Origin: Holophagales bacterium
GTDB lineage: Bacteria; Acidobacteriota; Thermoanaerobaculia; Multivoradales; Multivoraceae
Length of the DNA stretch: 64,000 bases
Assembly (NCBI GenBank): GCA_009843505.1
Contig: VYDI01000034.1
Coordinates: forward strand, 682,001-746,000
Direction: 5' to 3'
The translations under genes and the position numbers were made by a program. The notes beneath the pieces were generated by a model. That model had not been told where the DNA came from. It saw nothing but the letters and a program-made list of their open reading frames with translations, and did not search any database. This document shows, one piece after another, positions 52,695-62,134 of this stretch. Every line of letters begins with the position of its first letter. Position 1 is the first letter of the stretch.

Positions 52695-53465
52695 TCAGCT
52701 CACCGCGAAGATGCCGCCGTCGACCGGGATGGCGGCGCCGGTGACGTAGGCCGCGGCGCGGGACGCCAGGTAGATCGAAACGCCGGCCATGTCCTCCGGC
52801 GTGCCGATCCGCTTGCGCGGGTTGCGGGCGCGGATCTCGTCGCCGAACTTCCGCAGGTTGTACTCCATCATCTTGCTCTCGAACGGGCCCGGACAGACGG
52901 CGTTCACCGTGATGTCCTCGGGCGCGAGACGGCGCGCGAGGGCTCGGGTCAGGTGGATCATGCCGGCCTTGCTGGCGCTGTAGGGGTAGTGCTCCTGCGG
53001 GTTCACGTGCAGGCCGTCGATTGAGGCGATGTTGATCACCCGCCCCGGATCGTCCTCCGTTGCCGCGGCGCGCAGCTCGGGGAGCAGCTTGACGGTCAGG
53101 TAGAACGGGCCCTTCAGGTTGATGTCCATCACCTTGTCCCAGCCGGACTCGGGGAACTCCTCGAGCGGCGCTCCCCAGGCGGCGCCGGCGTTGTTGACCA
53201 GGATGTGAAGCCTGTCCTCACGTTCCCGCAGCTCGGCGCAGAAACGCTCCACCCCTTCGATCGTCGACAGGTCGTTCGGCAGCGAGACGCACTCGCCGTA
53301 AGCCGAGAGCTCGTCGGCCATCGCGTCGCAGACAGCAGCCTTCCGCGAGCTGATGTAGGTACGGACGCCGTTCTCGACGAAGCCGCGAGCGATCATCGCC
53401 CCGATGCCGCGGGAGCCCCCGGTGACCACCGCCACCTTGCCGGAAACGTCGAACAGGTTCTTCAT
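52695..53465 (-). CDS. SDR family oxidoreductase
   Basis: 256 residues; GGGGGA precedes the ATG. Classical short-chain dehydrogenase: TGGSRGIGA at about residues 15-23 for NAD(P), NNAGAAWG at about 90, catalytic Tyr and Lys in YPYSASKAG, Ser in INIASIDG, and a C-terminal YVTGAAIPVDGGI. It starts 2 nt after the VWFA gene ends, completing a coupled three-gene run with the Baeyer-Villiger-type monooxygenase. A role in ketone/alcohol conversion with that enzyme is plausible. Confidence 0.93.
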   Translation of the reverse strand: MKNLFDVSGKVAVVTGGSRGIGAMIARGFVENGVRTYISSRKAAVCDAMADELSAYGECVSLPNDLSTIEGVERFCAELREREDRLHILVNNAGAAWGAPLEEFPESGWDKVMDINLKGPFYLTVKLLPELRAAATEDDPGRVINIASIDGLHVNPQEHYPYSASKAGMIHLTRALARRLAPEDITVNAVCPGPFESKMMEYNLRKFGDEIRARNPRKRIGTPEDMAGVSIYLASRAAAYVTGAAIPVDGGIFAVS

Positions 53466-53467
53466 CG

Positions 53468-55216
53468 CTATCCCCCAACGGTCAAGGCGTCAGTCAGTAC
53501 GGACCCCGACCGCGCGGCCTGGTCCCAGAGTCCGAGCGCAATCCGGTGGCGGCCCCCGGGCAGACGGATTCTCAGGCCGGCCCGGTAGTGGCTTTCGAGG
53601 GCTTCCGTGAGCGCTTCCGCGGGCACCTCGAGCGGCACCTCCAGATGCTGCGCCGCGGTCAGCTCGTCGTCGTCGTCCCTGGGGTCGGCGGCAAGCCGGG
53701 TGGCGGGCCCGGGGTCGCCCTCGATCTCGACCAGCTCGACGCTGCTGATCGGAAACTCGATCCACATCTGAACGTCGTAGAGGTCCTCGCCTTCGACGGG
53801 CATGATCGCGTCGACGTTGACCTCCATCCGGTGCGGGTTGTCACTCTCGCCGACGTACGCCGCCGCCAGCGCCCTCTCCGAGATGCGCGAGCGGACCCCC
53901 TTTTTGACGTAGCTCCGACGGTAGTCCGCCGAAGCGCCCCTCACTCCGCGCACCCGCACCTCGATCGACGTGAACTCGCCCTCGACCTTGTTCGCCGACG
54001 AGAGCCCGAGCGAGTAGTACGACTGCATGCCGCCGACGGCCTGGGCCAGCACGCCGGTCAGCCTCCCGCCGCCGGTGCGACCGAACCCGCCGGTCCCTTC
54101 GGCCAGGTTGTGAAGCGCTTCCCGGCGATCCGAGACCTCCATCAGCGCGCCGCGCCCCCTGGAGCGCCTGGCGCTCGTCGCGGCGTCGCCCGGCGGCGGC
54201 TTGGCCGCGAACAGCGTGACGCCGTAGGTGTTGGCCTCGGCGACGATGGCCTGAATCGTCGCGGTCGCCCGGAACTGTTCGACCTCCTGTTGCAGGCGGC
54301 CGACCTCCATGCTCGCATCACGGTCGAAGATGCCGCCCGTGCCGGGCGCGCCGCCGGCCTGACCGCCGCCCGCCCGCTCGACCAGGGCGCCGGCGTCGCT
54401 GGCGCCGCCCGTGAGCAAGTCCTGGACGTGCTCCATCAGGGTACCGAGGGGCCGCTCGGCGATGCCGTCGGAGACGAAGACGAGCGCCTTGCGGCCCTCG
54501 AGCCAGGCCAGCGTGCGCACGAAGTTCCCGAGCGCCTCGAAGCTGGCCTCCGAATCGTTGTAGACCTCGCGGGCGTACGTCCTCATCTCGCCCAACAGGG
54601 CGTCGATCGCGAGGCCCGCGTTCTGGCGGTCGAGTCGGTCGCGGCTGCGCATCCGGTGGAAGATGTCCGTGACGGAGAGTTGAGCGCTCTGCCGGAGACC
54701 GTCCCTCTGGTCGCCGACCGTCTGCTGACCCCTCAGACCGTTCAGGGCGCCCCGGATCGCCCCCCAGTTCCGGGTGAAGTTCTGCACGACGCGCGGCTCC
54801 TGGTCATGCGCCGCGACCATGATCCGCACCCGGCGATCCTCGAGCACCGTCGGCAGGTCGACCTCCAGTTCGGCGAGCGCCCGGTCGCGGTTCGCGGACA
54901 GCAGGTTGTGCTGATCGAGATAGAGGACGAGCCAGATCGGCGCCGTCGCGTCCGGATCTTCCCGCACGACTTCGTAGAAGTTCACTGGCTGGACCCGTTC
55001 GCCGTTCTCGAACACCTGGAAGTTGGAGAGTTCGAGCCCGGTGACCGGCTCGCCCTGACGATTGGTGACGTGAACGTCGATGTTGACGACCTCGACGTCG
55101 ACGGTCTCCTGGATGACCCCGGCGGTGGGCTCAGTCTGTAGCTGGGCGGTGACGGGCGTCGCCGCGACCAGCAGCGCTACCACGGAACAGGAAACGAGGC
55201 AGGCTCTGCATCTCAT
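53468..55216 (-). CDS. VWFA-related secreted protein (TIGR03436 type)
   Basis: 582 residues. The ATG overlaps the stop of the preceding gene (ATGA). Signal peptide to about residue 24. The family entry is VNIDVHVTNRQGEPVTGLELSNFQVFENGERV, then a von Willebrand A-like domain (IWLVLYLDQHNLL as strand 1, KALVFVSDGIAE later). A glycine-rich loop (GGGQAGGAPGTGGIF) lies near residue 295. The family is frequent in Acidobacteria and is thought to be a surface or periplasmic adhesion or scaffold protein. Its position between two oxidoreductases is unexplained. Confidence 0.85.
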   Translation of the reverse strand: MRCRACLVSCSVVALLVAATPVTAQLQTEPTAGVIQETVDVEVVNIDVHVTNRQGEPVTGLELSNFQVFENGERVQPVNFYEVVREDPDATAPIWLVLYLDQHNLLSANRDRALAELEVDLPTVLEDRRVRIMVAAHDQEPRVVQNFTRNWGAIRGALNGLRGQQTVGDQRDGLRQSAQLSVTDIFHRMRSRDRLDRQNAGLAIDALLGEMRTYAREVYNDSEASFEALGNFVRTLAWLEGRKALVFVSDGIAERPLGTLMEHVQDLLTGGASDAGALVERAGGGQAGGAPGTGGIFDRDASMEVGRLQQEVEQFRATATIQAIVAEANTYGVTLFAAKPPPGDAATSARRSRGRGALMEVSDRREALHNLAEGTGGFGRTGGGRLTGVLAQAVGGMQSYYSLGLSSANKVEGEFTSIEVRVRGVRGASADYRRSYVKKGVRSRISERALAAAYVGESDNPHRMEVNVDAIMPVEGEDLYDVQMWIEFPISSVELVEIEGDPGPATRLAADPRDDDDELTAAQHLEVPLEVPAEALTEALESHYRAGLRIRLPGGRHRIALGLWDQAARSGSVLTDALTVGG

Positions 55217-56871
55217 GACAGTTCGAACCCCTCATAGTCGTTGGCTGCGACGGCGTCGCACTTCTCCACGTAGGGAGGAAAGCCCAGGTAGGGCATGAAC
55301 ACTCGCGGCTTGCCCGGCACGTTGGCCCCCAGGTACCAGGAGTTGCAGGTGGGATAGAGAGTCGCGCCGGCGACCTCGCCGACGTGGGCGACCCACTCGT
55401 TCTCGGCCTCCCGGGTTGCCTCGATCGCGGCGTGGCCGCGATCCCGCATCCAGGCCATGCAGTCGGCAACCCAGTCCACATGCTGTTCGATCGACGGCAG
55501 CATGTTCGAGAGCACGGACGGACTCCCGGGGCCGGTGATCACGAACAGGTTGGGGAACCCCGCCACGCCCAGGCCGAGGTAGGCGCGAGGTCCGTCCTCC
55601 CACTTCGAGCGCAGGGTCCGCCCGCCGCGACCACGAATGTCGATGCGGGCGAGCGCGCCCGTCATCGCGTCGAAGCCGGTTGCGAAGACGATCGCGTCCA
55701 GCGCGTAGTCCCGGCCGCCCGTGCGGAGCCCGGACTTCGTGATCTTCTCGACCGGCGAGGAGCTGACGTCGACCAGGGTGACGTTGGACCGGTTGAAGGT
55801 CTCGAAGTAGCCGCTGTCGAGGCAGATCCGCTTGCAGCCGATCACGTTGGTCGGGCTCAGCAGGTCGGCGACTTCGCGGTCGTCCACGATGCCGCGGATC
55901 TTCTCGCGGACGAACCCGGCGGCGGCATCGTTCGCCTCCTGGCTCATCAGCATGTCGGCGAAGGAGGCCATGAACGAGAAGCCTCCGTACTCCCAGCGCT
56001 CCTCGAAGCGTCGCCGGCGTTCCTCCGGACGAACTTCCGCGAACGCGTCGTTCATCGCGTTCATGTCGGCGCCGAGTCCGGCCGGCATCCGCTTGTTGCG
56101 TGCCCGGAAGGCCGGGTACTCGGCCTTGACCTCCGCCTCCCGGTTCTGGTCCATCGGGCCGTTCTGGGCCGGAATCGAGTAGTTGGGAGTGCGCTGGAAC
56201 ACGGTGAGGTGCGCCGCCTCCCGCGCGATCACGGGAATCGCCTGGATCGCCGACGATCCGGTGCCGACGACGCCCACCCGGAGCCCGGTGAAGTCGACGC
56301 CCTCGTGCGGCCAGGCGCCGGTGTGGTACTTCTCGCCCTGGAAGTCGTCGAGTCCCTCGAAATCCGGCAGGTTCGCCGCCGACAGGCAACCCGTGGCCAT
56401 CACGATGAAACGGGCGAAGACGGTCTCGTTCCCGGCATCCTTGCCGTTGCTCCTGGCGGCGCCACCGACGCCGAAGGCCCCAGCCGTCGCTCCCTCCGGC
56501 GGCGCGACCTCGACCCGCCAGCGGGAATCCTCCTCCTCGAAGCGGGTCGAGACGACGCGGCGGCCGAACTCGATGTCGCGCCGGAGGTCGAAACGGTCCG
56601 CCACGTGGTTCGCGTAGCGGAGGATCTCCGGCTGGCCCGAGTAGCGTTCACTCCAGGACCACTCCTGCTGGAGTTCCTCCGAGAACTGGTACGAGTACTC
56701 CAGGCTCTCGACATCGCAGCGGGCGCCCGGATATCGGTTCCAGTACCAGGTACCACCCACGCCGTCGCCGGCCTCAAACGCCCGGACCGTGAACCCCAGG
56801 CCGCGCAGGCGGTAGACCATGTAGAGACCAGCGAAGCCGGCTCCAACCACGACCACATCGAACTTCCGCAT
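55213..56871 (-). CDS. Flavin monooxygenase, Baeyer-Villiger type
   Basis: 552 residues from the ATG at 56871; a longer frame upstream is antisense to the CoA-transferase gene. FAD motif GAGFAG at residues 10-15, then the Baeyer-Villiger fingerprint FQGEKYHTGAWPHEGVDFTG, followed by NADP motif GTGSSA. Late motifs FATGFDAMTG and VAGFPNLFVITGPGSPSVLSNM are typical. It would insert oxygen next to a ketone, using NADPH and O2, or hydroxylate. The VWFA and SDR genes follow with overlap or 2-nt spacing. The start is preceded by a weak -10-like TACGAT, 9 nt away. Confidence 0.92.
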   Translation of the reverse strand: MRKFDVVVVGAGFAGLYMVYRLRGLGFTVRAFEAGDGVGGTWYWNRYPGARCDVESLEYSYQFSEELQQEWSWSERYSGQPEILRYANHVADRFDLRRDIEFGRRVVSTRFEEEDSRWRVEVAPPEGATAGAFGVGGAARSNGKDAGNETVFARFIVMATGCLSAANLPDFEGLDDFQGEKYHTGAWPHEGVDFTGLRVGVVGTGSSAIQAIPVIAREAAHLTVFQRTPNYSIPAQNGPMDQNREAEVKAEYPAFRARNKRMPAGLGADMNAMNDAFAEVRPEERRRRFEERWEYGGFSFMASFADMLMSQEANDAAAGFVREKIRGIVDDREVADLLSPTNVIGCKRICLDSGYFETFNRSNVTLVDVSSSPVEKITKSGLRTGGRDYALDAIVFATGFDAMTGALARIDIRGRGGRTLRSKWEDGPRAYLGLGVAGFPNLFVITGPGSPSVLSNMLPSIEQHVDWVADCMAWMRDRGHAAIEATREAENEWVAHVGEVAGATLYPTCNSWYLGANVPGKPRVFMPYLGFPPYVEKCDAVAANDYEGFELS

Positions 56872-56937
56872 AGAGAGAGGATCGTATGCTACGGCTGCCA
56901 TCCGCGTCCGGCGCCGACCGGTGGACGCGCCGCAGCC

Positions 56938-58113
56938 ATGCCCGCCCTCGACGGACTCCGGATCCTCGACCTGACCCGCATCCTGGCCGGGCCGACGTGC
57001 ACCCAACTGCTCGGCGACCTGGGCGCGGACGTGATCAAGGTCGAACGTCCCGGCCGAGGCGACGACACGCGCGGCTGGGGTCCGCCCTTCGTCAAGGACG
57101 GGAACGGCAAGGACACGAGCGAGAGTGCGTACTACCTGTGCGCCAACCGGAACAAGCGCTCGGTCGCGATCGATCTCGCGACCGAAGAGGGCGCCGGCCT
57201 GGTCCGCCGACTCGCTGCACGCTCCGACGTCCTGATCGAGAACTTCAAGGTCGGCGCACTCGGCCGCTACGGCCTGGGCTACGACGACCTCAGGGATGAA
57301 CTGCCGGGACTCGTCTACTGCTCGATCACCGGCTTCGGCCAGACCGGACCGAACGCGCACCGCGCCGGCTACGACCTGCTGGCGCAGGGCTACGGCGGCA
57401 TCATGAGCCTCACCGGCGCGCCGGACGGCGAACCGATGAAGGTCGGCGTCGGCATCGCCGACATCATGTGCGGAATGTACGCGGCGACCGCGATCCTGGC
57501 CGCGCTGCGACACCGCGACCGGACCGGCCGCGGCCAGCACATCGACGTCGCCCTGGTCGACGCCCAGATGGCCTGGCTCGTCAACGAGGGATCGAACTAC
57601 CTGATCTCCGGCGAGGTGCCGGAGCGGCGCGGCAACGAGCACCCGAACATCGTCCCCTACGGCGTCTTCGAGACCGCCGACGGGCACGTGATCGTCGCGG
57701 TCGGCAACGACTCCCAGTACGAGCGCTTCTGCGAGCTGCTCGGCGCCCCTGAACTCGCGTCGGACGACCGCTACCGAACGAACGCCGGCCGGCTCGCCCA
57801 CCGGGACGAACTGGTGGCGCGACTGTCGGATCTCGTGCGCGAGCTGAGTAGCGCCGAGGTGTTGGCCGGCCTGGAAGCCCGCGGCGTGCCCGGCGGACCG
57901 ATCCACGACCTGGAGCAGGCGCTGGCATCGGATCAGGCAGAGGCCCGCGGCATGACGATCGACATGCCGCACCCGCTCTCCGGGAGCGGCACGGTCAGGA
58001 TGGTCGCCAACCCGATCGGGATGTCCGAAACGCCGGTGACCTACCGCCGGTCCCCGCCTGTGTGCGGCGCCGACACGGACGAGGTGATCGAGGAAGTACT
58101 GGGCGACGACTAG
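56938..58113 (+). CDS. CaiB/BaiF family (class III) CoA transferase
   Basis: 391 residues from the ATG at 56938. The interlocked-dimer CoA transferase fold is shown by GLRILDLTRILAGPTCTQLLGDLGADVIKVE, NRNKRSVAIDL, catalytic Asp175 in GIADIMCGMYAATAI, and RGNEHPNIVPYGVF. It moves CoA between carboxylic acids and is often found in catabolic clusters with acyl-CoA dehydrogenases. It is divergent from the Baeyer-Villiger gene (66 bp apart) and upstream of KAS III. Substrate unknown. Confidence 0.93.
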   Translation: MPALDGLRILDLTRILAGPTCTQLLGDLGADVIKVERPGRGDDTRGWGPPFVKDGNGKDTSESAYYLCANRNKRSVAIDLATEEGAGLVRRLAARSDVLIENFKVGALGRYGLGYDDLRDELPGLVYCSITGFGQTGPNAHRAGYDLLAQGYGGIMSLTGAPDGEPMKVGVGIADIMCGMYAATAILAALRHRDRTGRGQHIDVALVDAQMAWLVNEGSNYLISGEVPERRGNEHPNIVPYGVFETADGHVIVAVGNDSQYERFCELLGAPELASDDRYRTNAGRLAHRDELVARLSDLVRELSSAEVLAGLEARGVPGGPIHDLEQALASDQAEARGMTIDMPHPLSGSGTVRMVANPIGMSETPVTYRRSPPVCGADTDEVIEEVLGDD

Positions 58114-58188
58114 GAGTCGCCACACGGGTCGCCAAGCGGTGGTACGGTGGACGAGCCACCCGGCAATCTCAGGCCCCTAGGAGACCAC

Positions 58189-59184
58189 TTGACGAACACG
58201 GCCGTAGGAATCAGCGGCTTCGGCGGTTACGTGCCGGAGCGAGTGATGACGAACGAGGAGTGGACCCGGTACGTAGACACCTCCGACGAATGGATCGTGG
58301 AGCGCACCGGCATCCACCGGCGCCGCGTCGCCGCCGAGGACGAGTCCACGGCCGACATGGCAACGGCCGCCGCCAGATCGGCGCTCGAGAGCCGCGGTAT
58401 CGGCCCCGAAGAGATCGACGAGATCATCGTCGCTACGGACACGCCGGAGGTCTACACCCCGGATACGGCCTCCTTCGTCCAGCGCAAGCTCGGCGCCCGC
58501 GAAGTCCCTTCCTACGACCTGGGCGGCAGCGGCTGCGCCGGCTTCGTGCAGGCGATGGACGTCGCCCGCTCGCGGGTGCTGACCGGGACCCGCCGGGTGC
58601 TCGTCATCGGGGTCGAGCTGATCACGCGTCTGGTGAGCTGGAAGATCCGCGAGACGTGCGTACTGTTCGGCGACGCCGCGGCCGGCGTGATCGTCGAGCG
58701 CGGACCCCAGATGGCCGAGATCCTCGGCGCCAAGACCGGCACCGACGGCAGCCAGTGGAGCATTCTGACCCTGGAGATCGGCGGCACCCGCAAGCCGTTC
58801 AGCCTCGAGTACGCCCAGAAGGAAGAGCATCTGAAGCTCATCATGGAAGGCAGGGCGGTGTTCCGTCACGCCGTCCATCGCATGTCGGAGGTCGGCCTCG
58901 ACGTGCTGGAAGCCGTGGGCGCGAAGCTCGAGGACGTGGCCATGATCGTGCCCCACCAGGCGAATCTGCGCATCGTCCAGGCGGTCGCGAAGAACCTGTC
59001 CGTACCGATGGAGAAGGTCTACACGAATCTCCAGGAGTACGGCAACACGGGCTCGGCATCCGTTCCCCTGGCGCTGTGGGAAGCGCACAACAAGGGTCGC
59101 ATCTCACCGGGCGACCTCGTGCTGCTGACCTCCTTCGGCGCCGGCTTCCACTGGGGCGCGGCACTGTTGCGGTTTACGGGCTAG
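58189..59184 (+). CDS. fabH: 3-oxoacyl-ACP synthase III (KAS III) family protein
   Basis: 331 residues if started at TTG 58189, which has TAGGAG 5 nt upstream and leaves the short N-terminus normal for the family; a GTG at 58147 is an alternative. The Cys-His-Asn triad is Cys116 in GSGCAGF, His256 in VPHQANLRI and Asn286 in YGNTGSASV; the last 30-residue spacing equals that of E. coli FabH. It condenses an acyl-CoA with malonyl-ACP or a related thioester. With the CoA transferase and Baeyer-Villiger enzyme it may serve a specialised acyl pathway instead of general lipid synthesis. Confidence 0.88.
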   Translation: MTNTAVGISGFGGYVPERVMTNEEWTRYVDTSDEWIVERTGIHRRRVAAEDESTADMATAAARSALESRGIGPEEIDEIIVATDTPEVYTPDTASFVQRKLGAREVPSYDLGGSGCAGFVQAMDVARSRVLTGTRRVLVIGVELITRLVSWKIRETCVLFGDAAAGVIVERGPQMAEILGAKTGTDGSQWSILTLEIGGTRKPFSLEYAQKEEHLKLIMEGRAVFRHAVHRMSEVGLDVLEAVGAKLEDVAMIVPHQANLRIVQAVAKNLSVPMEKVYTNLQEYGNTGSASVPLALWEAHNKGRISPGDLVLLTSFGAGFHWGAALLRFTG

Positions 59185-59208
59185 GAAACCCGGAACGCGG
59201 GACTCACC

Positions 59209-60624
59209 TCACCCGAAGATCAGACCCCAGATCGTGAACAGGGTGAACGACACGTAGACCGCGGACGCGATCAGCATCATCACGACGTTGAGCGGCTTCG
59301 GGCGGGCGGACTTCGGCAGCTTCGTCAGGTTCACGTAGAGCGTCAGCGGGACGTAGATCGCCATCGCGAAGCCGCCCAGCAGGGCGGAGTTGAAGATGAA
59401 CCCGAGCGCCGAGACGCCGGTCAGTTCGAAGAAGGCGGTCGACGCTGTGCCGGCGACCATGAACATGATCGCGAAGGTCAGGTACCACTGGCTCTGGGTT
59501 CGCTTCTGGCCGAACTTGAACATGGAGCCGAGCAGGTAGGACCAGGTGCGGGCGCCGCCATCGACGGCGCCGAGCTGGGAGCTGAACAGCGCCGCCATGC
59601 CGATCAGCAGGAACACGTAGCGGCCGAACGTGCCGAGACTCGTCTCCAGGATGACCGACATGTCCCAGACGATCTGGCCTTCCTCGGGGACGATGCCCGC
59701 CGGGCGCAGGACCGTGAGCGCCCCGAACATGAACAGGAACATCGTGAACGTGTTGCCGAGCCAGAAGAAGATGACCTGGTCCTGGATCACGTAGCGCATC
59801 CAGCGCCTGAAGCGGCTCGCGTTCTCGGGACTCTCGATGTAGCGGTAGCCCGACTGCACTTCGGCCGTCTTGTGCACCCGCAGCGGATTCGCCAGCACCG
59901 GGATGCGGCCACCCATGCCGATGTTCTTGTCCCGCAGGTAGAAGGCGTACCAGAGGTTGCCGGCGCCGCCGATGCCGGCGAACACGACCGCGCCGAAGAA
60001 GCGGGCGAAAGTGAACTGGTCGTCCAGCTCGATGTGGCCGAAGTTGATCAGTCCCCGACCCATCTCCTTGATCGCATCCCAGGTGCCGACCGAGAAGGCG
60101 ACGTAGATCAGCCCGATCGTGATGACCAGCACCATGATCCCGATCGCCCGTTCGACCGCCCTGTACATCTGTTTGGGCCCGAACAGGATCAGAGCGATCA
60201 GGCCGAACGTCACGGCGGTCCAGAACCACTCCGGGCCCGGGCCGTCGGGTCCGAAGAAGAGCGCCTTGAGCGCCGCTCCCGACATCCGCGCCCAGCCCGG
60301 CAGGAACAGACCGACGAAGCCGAGCGACAGGAAGGCGTAGATGACTCCCATCGACATCCGCGCGTACGACGTGTACGGGTGCTCGCCCGTGACCACCGCC
60401 CACCGGCCGATCTCGATGTTGATCCAGAGCTGGAGGAAGACGCCGAGCGCCGCAGCCCAGATCATGACCGCGCCGAACTTGGCCGTCACCCAGGGCCAGA
60501 CCGCGAGTTCGCCGGCCCCGATCGCCAGACCGATCATGATCGCCCCCGGCCCCGCGAGCTGCCAGAAGGAGAGCTTGCGCTCGGGCAGGTTCTCCTCGCG
60601 CAGGGGTGGGATCGGTACCGGCAT
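59209..60624 (-). CDS. Nramp-superfamily transporter, GAGE variant
   Basis: 471 residues from the ATG at 60624, preceded by GGAGG; an upstream ATG at 60657 lacks a site. About 11 membrane helices. Helix 1 is GPGAIMIGLAIGAGELAVW: GP and GAGE are separated by nine residues, as GP and DPGN are in canonical Nramp. Gly36 and Glu39 replace the metal-binding Asp and Asn. Helix 6 (FAGIGGAGNLWYAFYL) has no MPH. It is only distantly similar to the tandem pair at 38.9-41.7 kb, so the GxGE feature is shared by two lineages. It converges with KAS III. Confidence 0.82.
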   Translation of the reverse strand: MPVPIPPLREENLPERKLSFWQLAGPGAIMIGLAIGAGELAVWPWVTAKFGAVMIWAAALGVFLQLWINIEIGRWAVVTGEHPYTSYARMSMGVIYAFLSLGFVGLFLPGWARMSGAALKALFFGPDGPGPEWFWTAVTFGLIALILFGPKQMYRAVERAIGIMVLVITIGLIYVAFSVGTWDAIKEMGRGLINFGHIELDDQFTFARFFGAVVFAGIGGAGNLWYAFYLRDKNIGMGGRIPVLANPLRVHKTAEVQSGYRYIESPENASRFRRWMRYVIQDQVIFFWLGNTFTMFLFMFGALTVLRPAGIVPEEGQIVWDMSVILETSLGTFGRYVFLLIGMAALFSSQLGAVDGGARTWSYLLGSMFKFGQKRTQSQWYLTFAIMFMVAGTASTAFFELTGVSALGFIFNSALLGGFAMAIYVPLTLYVNLTKLPKSARPKPLNVVMMLIASAVYVSFTLFTIWGLIFG

Positions 60625-60797
60625 AGGGAAACTCCTCCGGCCGGTCCGGCCCGTCACGGTTCAACCGGCGCTCCGCGTTCTGGGGTGTCGGGTTCTGAGC
60701 ACTGTAGCAGCGCGATTCGCGGCCTCGGGCTCGCGCCACACCGCGCCGGACGCTACGATCGGCCCCCACGTCACGACCAACGTACGAGGAGACGACG

Positions 60798-62111
60798 ATG
60801 AAGCGAGGGATGTTCTCACCCTGGCGGCCTGCGGTCGCAGCGCTGCTCGCCCTGACCCTGGCCGCCGCAGCGCCGCTGGCAGCCGCCGACCCCGAGGTCA
60901 CGATCTCGAAGCCGGAGCAGGTTGGCCTGTCGGCCGAACGGCTCGCCCGCATCGACGCGGCGATGAACGGCTACATCGAAGCCGGCAAGGTCGCCGGAGC
61001 CACCGGTCTGATCGCCCGCCGCGGCCAGGTGGCGTACTTCAACACCTACGGCTACCGGGACCTCGAGACGAAGGAGCCGATGCCGAAAGACGCGCTCTTC
61101 CGCATCTACTCCATGTCCAAGGCAGTGACCGGAGTCGCCGTCATGATCCTCCACGAGAAGTACGGCTTCCCGCTGCGCACGCCCGCCTCGCGCTGGATTC
61201 CGGCGCTCGGCGACCTGGAAGTCACCGAATGGAGCGTCGACCCGGGGACCGGCGATCCGCGCATGGAGCTCGTTCCCGCGAACCGCGACATGACGGTCCA
61301 GGACCTGCTGACCCACAGCGCCGGCATCAGTTACGGCGGTCCGCGCAACGCGCGCGGCGGCACGTACTACGCCGAACTCGGGGTCGGCAACCGCGACCAG
61401 ACCCTCGAGGAGTTCGTCGACAAGCTGGGCCAGGCGCCGCTGCACGACCACCCCGGCACGGTGTGGCGCTACGGCTACAGCATGGACGTCCTGGGCCGCC
61501 TGGTCGAGGTGATCTCGGGCAAGACCTTCGACGTCTTCCTCGAAGAGGAGATCTTCAAGCCGCTCGGGATGAAGGACACGGCCTTCTACGTCCGACCGGG
61601 CACCGAGGACCGGCTGGCCGTGCTCTACACGCCCGACCGCGAGGCGGGCGACGGCACCGTCATGCGCTCCAGCGCGCCGCCCCAGGACTCCTATCTCAAG
61701 AAGCCGAAGATCTTCTACGGCGGCGCGGGCCTGGTCTCGACGACCACCGACTACTACCGGATGGTCCAGATGCTGCTCGACGGCGGCCACTACGACGGCG
61801 GTCAGTTGCTGAGTCCGAAGTCCGTCAAGCTCCTGTCTTCCGACCACATCGGCGACATGCCGCGGGTCGGTCAGTTGATGGGGCCGGGCGACGGGTTCGG
61901 GCTCACCTTCCGGGTCAACACGAACCCGGGCATCAACGGCGCGCTGGGTTCTCCCGGTGACTACAGTTGGGGCGGCGCCGCGGGCACCCGCTTCTGGATC
62001 GACCCCGACGAGGAGATGGTCGCCGTGTTCATGATCCAGATCCTCCCCCACGCCGGCCTGACCTACGGCACGGAGTTCCGCAACCTCGCCTACCAGGCGA
62101 TCATCGACTGA
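60798..62111 (+). CDS. Serine beta-lactamase-like hydrolase
   Basis: 437 residues. Signal peptide to about residue 30. The class C-like fold has S105-M-S-K108 as nucleophile motif and WRYGYSMDVLGRLVE, where Tyr227-Ser228 take the YxN place. FWIDPDEEMVAVFMIQ is the final strand. Such proteins are esterases, DD-peptidases or beta-lactam hydrolases. No KTG triad is apparent, so beta-lactamase activity should not be assumed. It is upstream of the MDR oxidoreductase in the same direction, 23 nt apart. Confidence 0.88.
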   Translation: MKRGMFSPWRPAVAALLALTLAAAAPLAAADPEVTISKPEQVGLSAERLARIDAAMNGYIEAGKVAGATGLIARRGQVAYFNTYGYRDLETKEPMPKDALFRIYSMSKAVTGVAVMILHEKYGFPLRTPASRWIPALGDLEVTEWSVDPGTGDPRMELVPANRDMTVQDLLTHSAGISYGGPRNARGGTYYAELGVGNRDQTLEEFVDKLGQAPLHDHPGTVWRYGYSMDVLGRLVEVISGKTFDVFLEEEIFKPLGMKDTAFYVRPGTEDRLAVLYTPDREAGDGTVMRSSAPPQDSYLKKPKIFYGGAGLVSTTTDYYRMVQMLLDGGHYDGGQLLSPKSVKLLSSDHIGDMPRVGQLMGPGDGFGLTFRVNTNPGINGALGSPGDYSWGGAAGTRFWIDPDEEMVAVFMIQILPHAGLTYGTEFRNLAYQAIID

Positions 62112-62134
62112 CCCCTTCCGGAGCACGACGAAAG

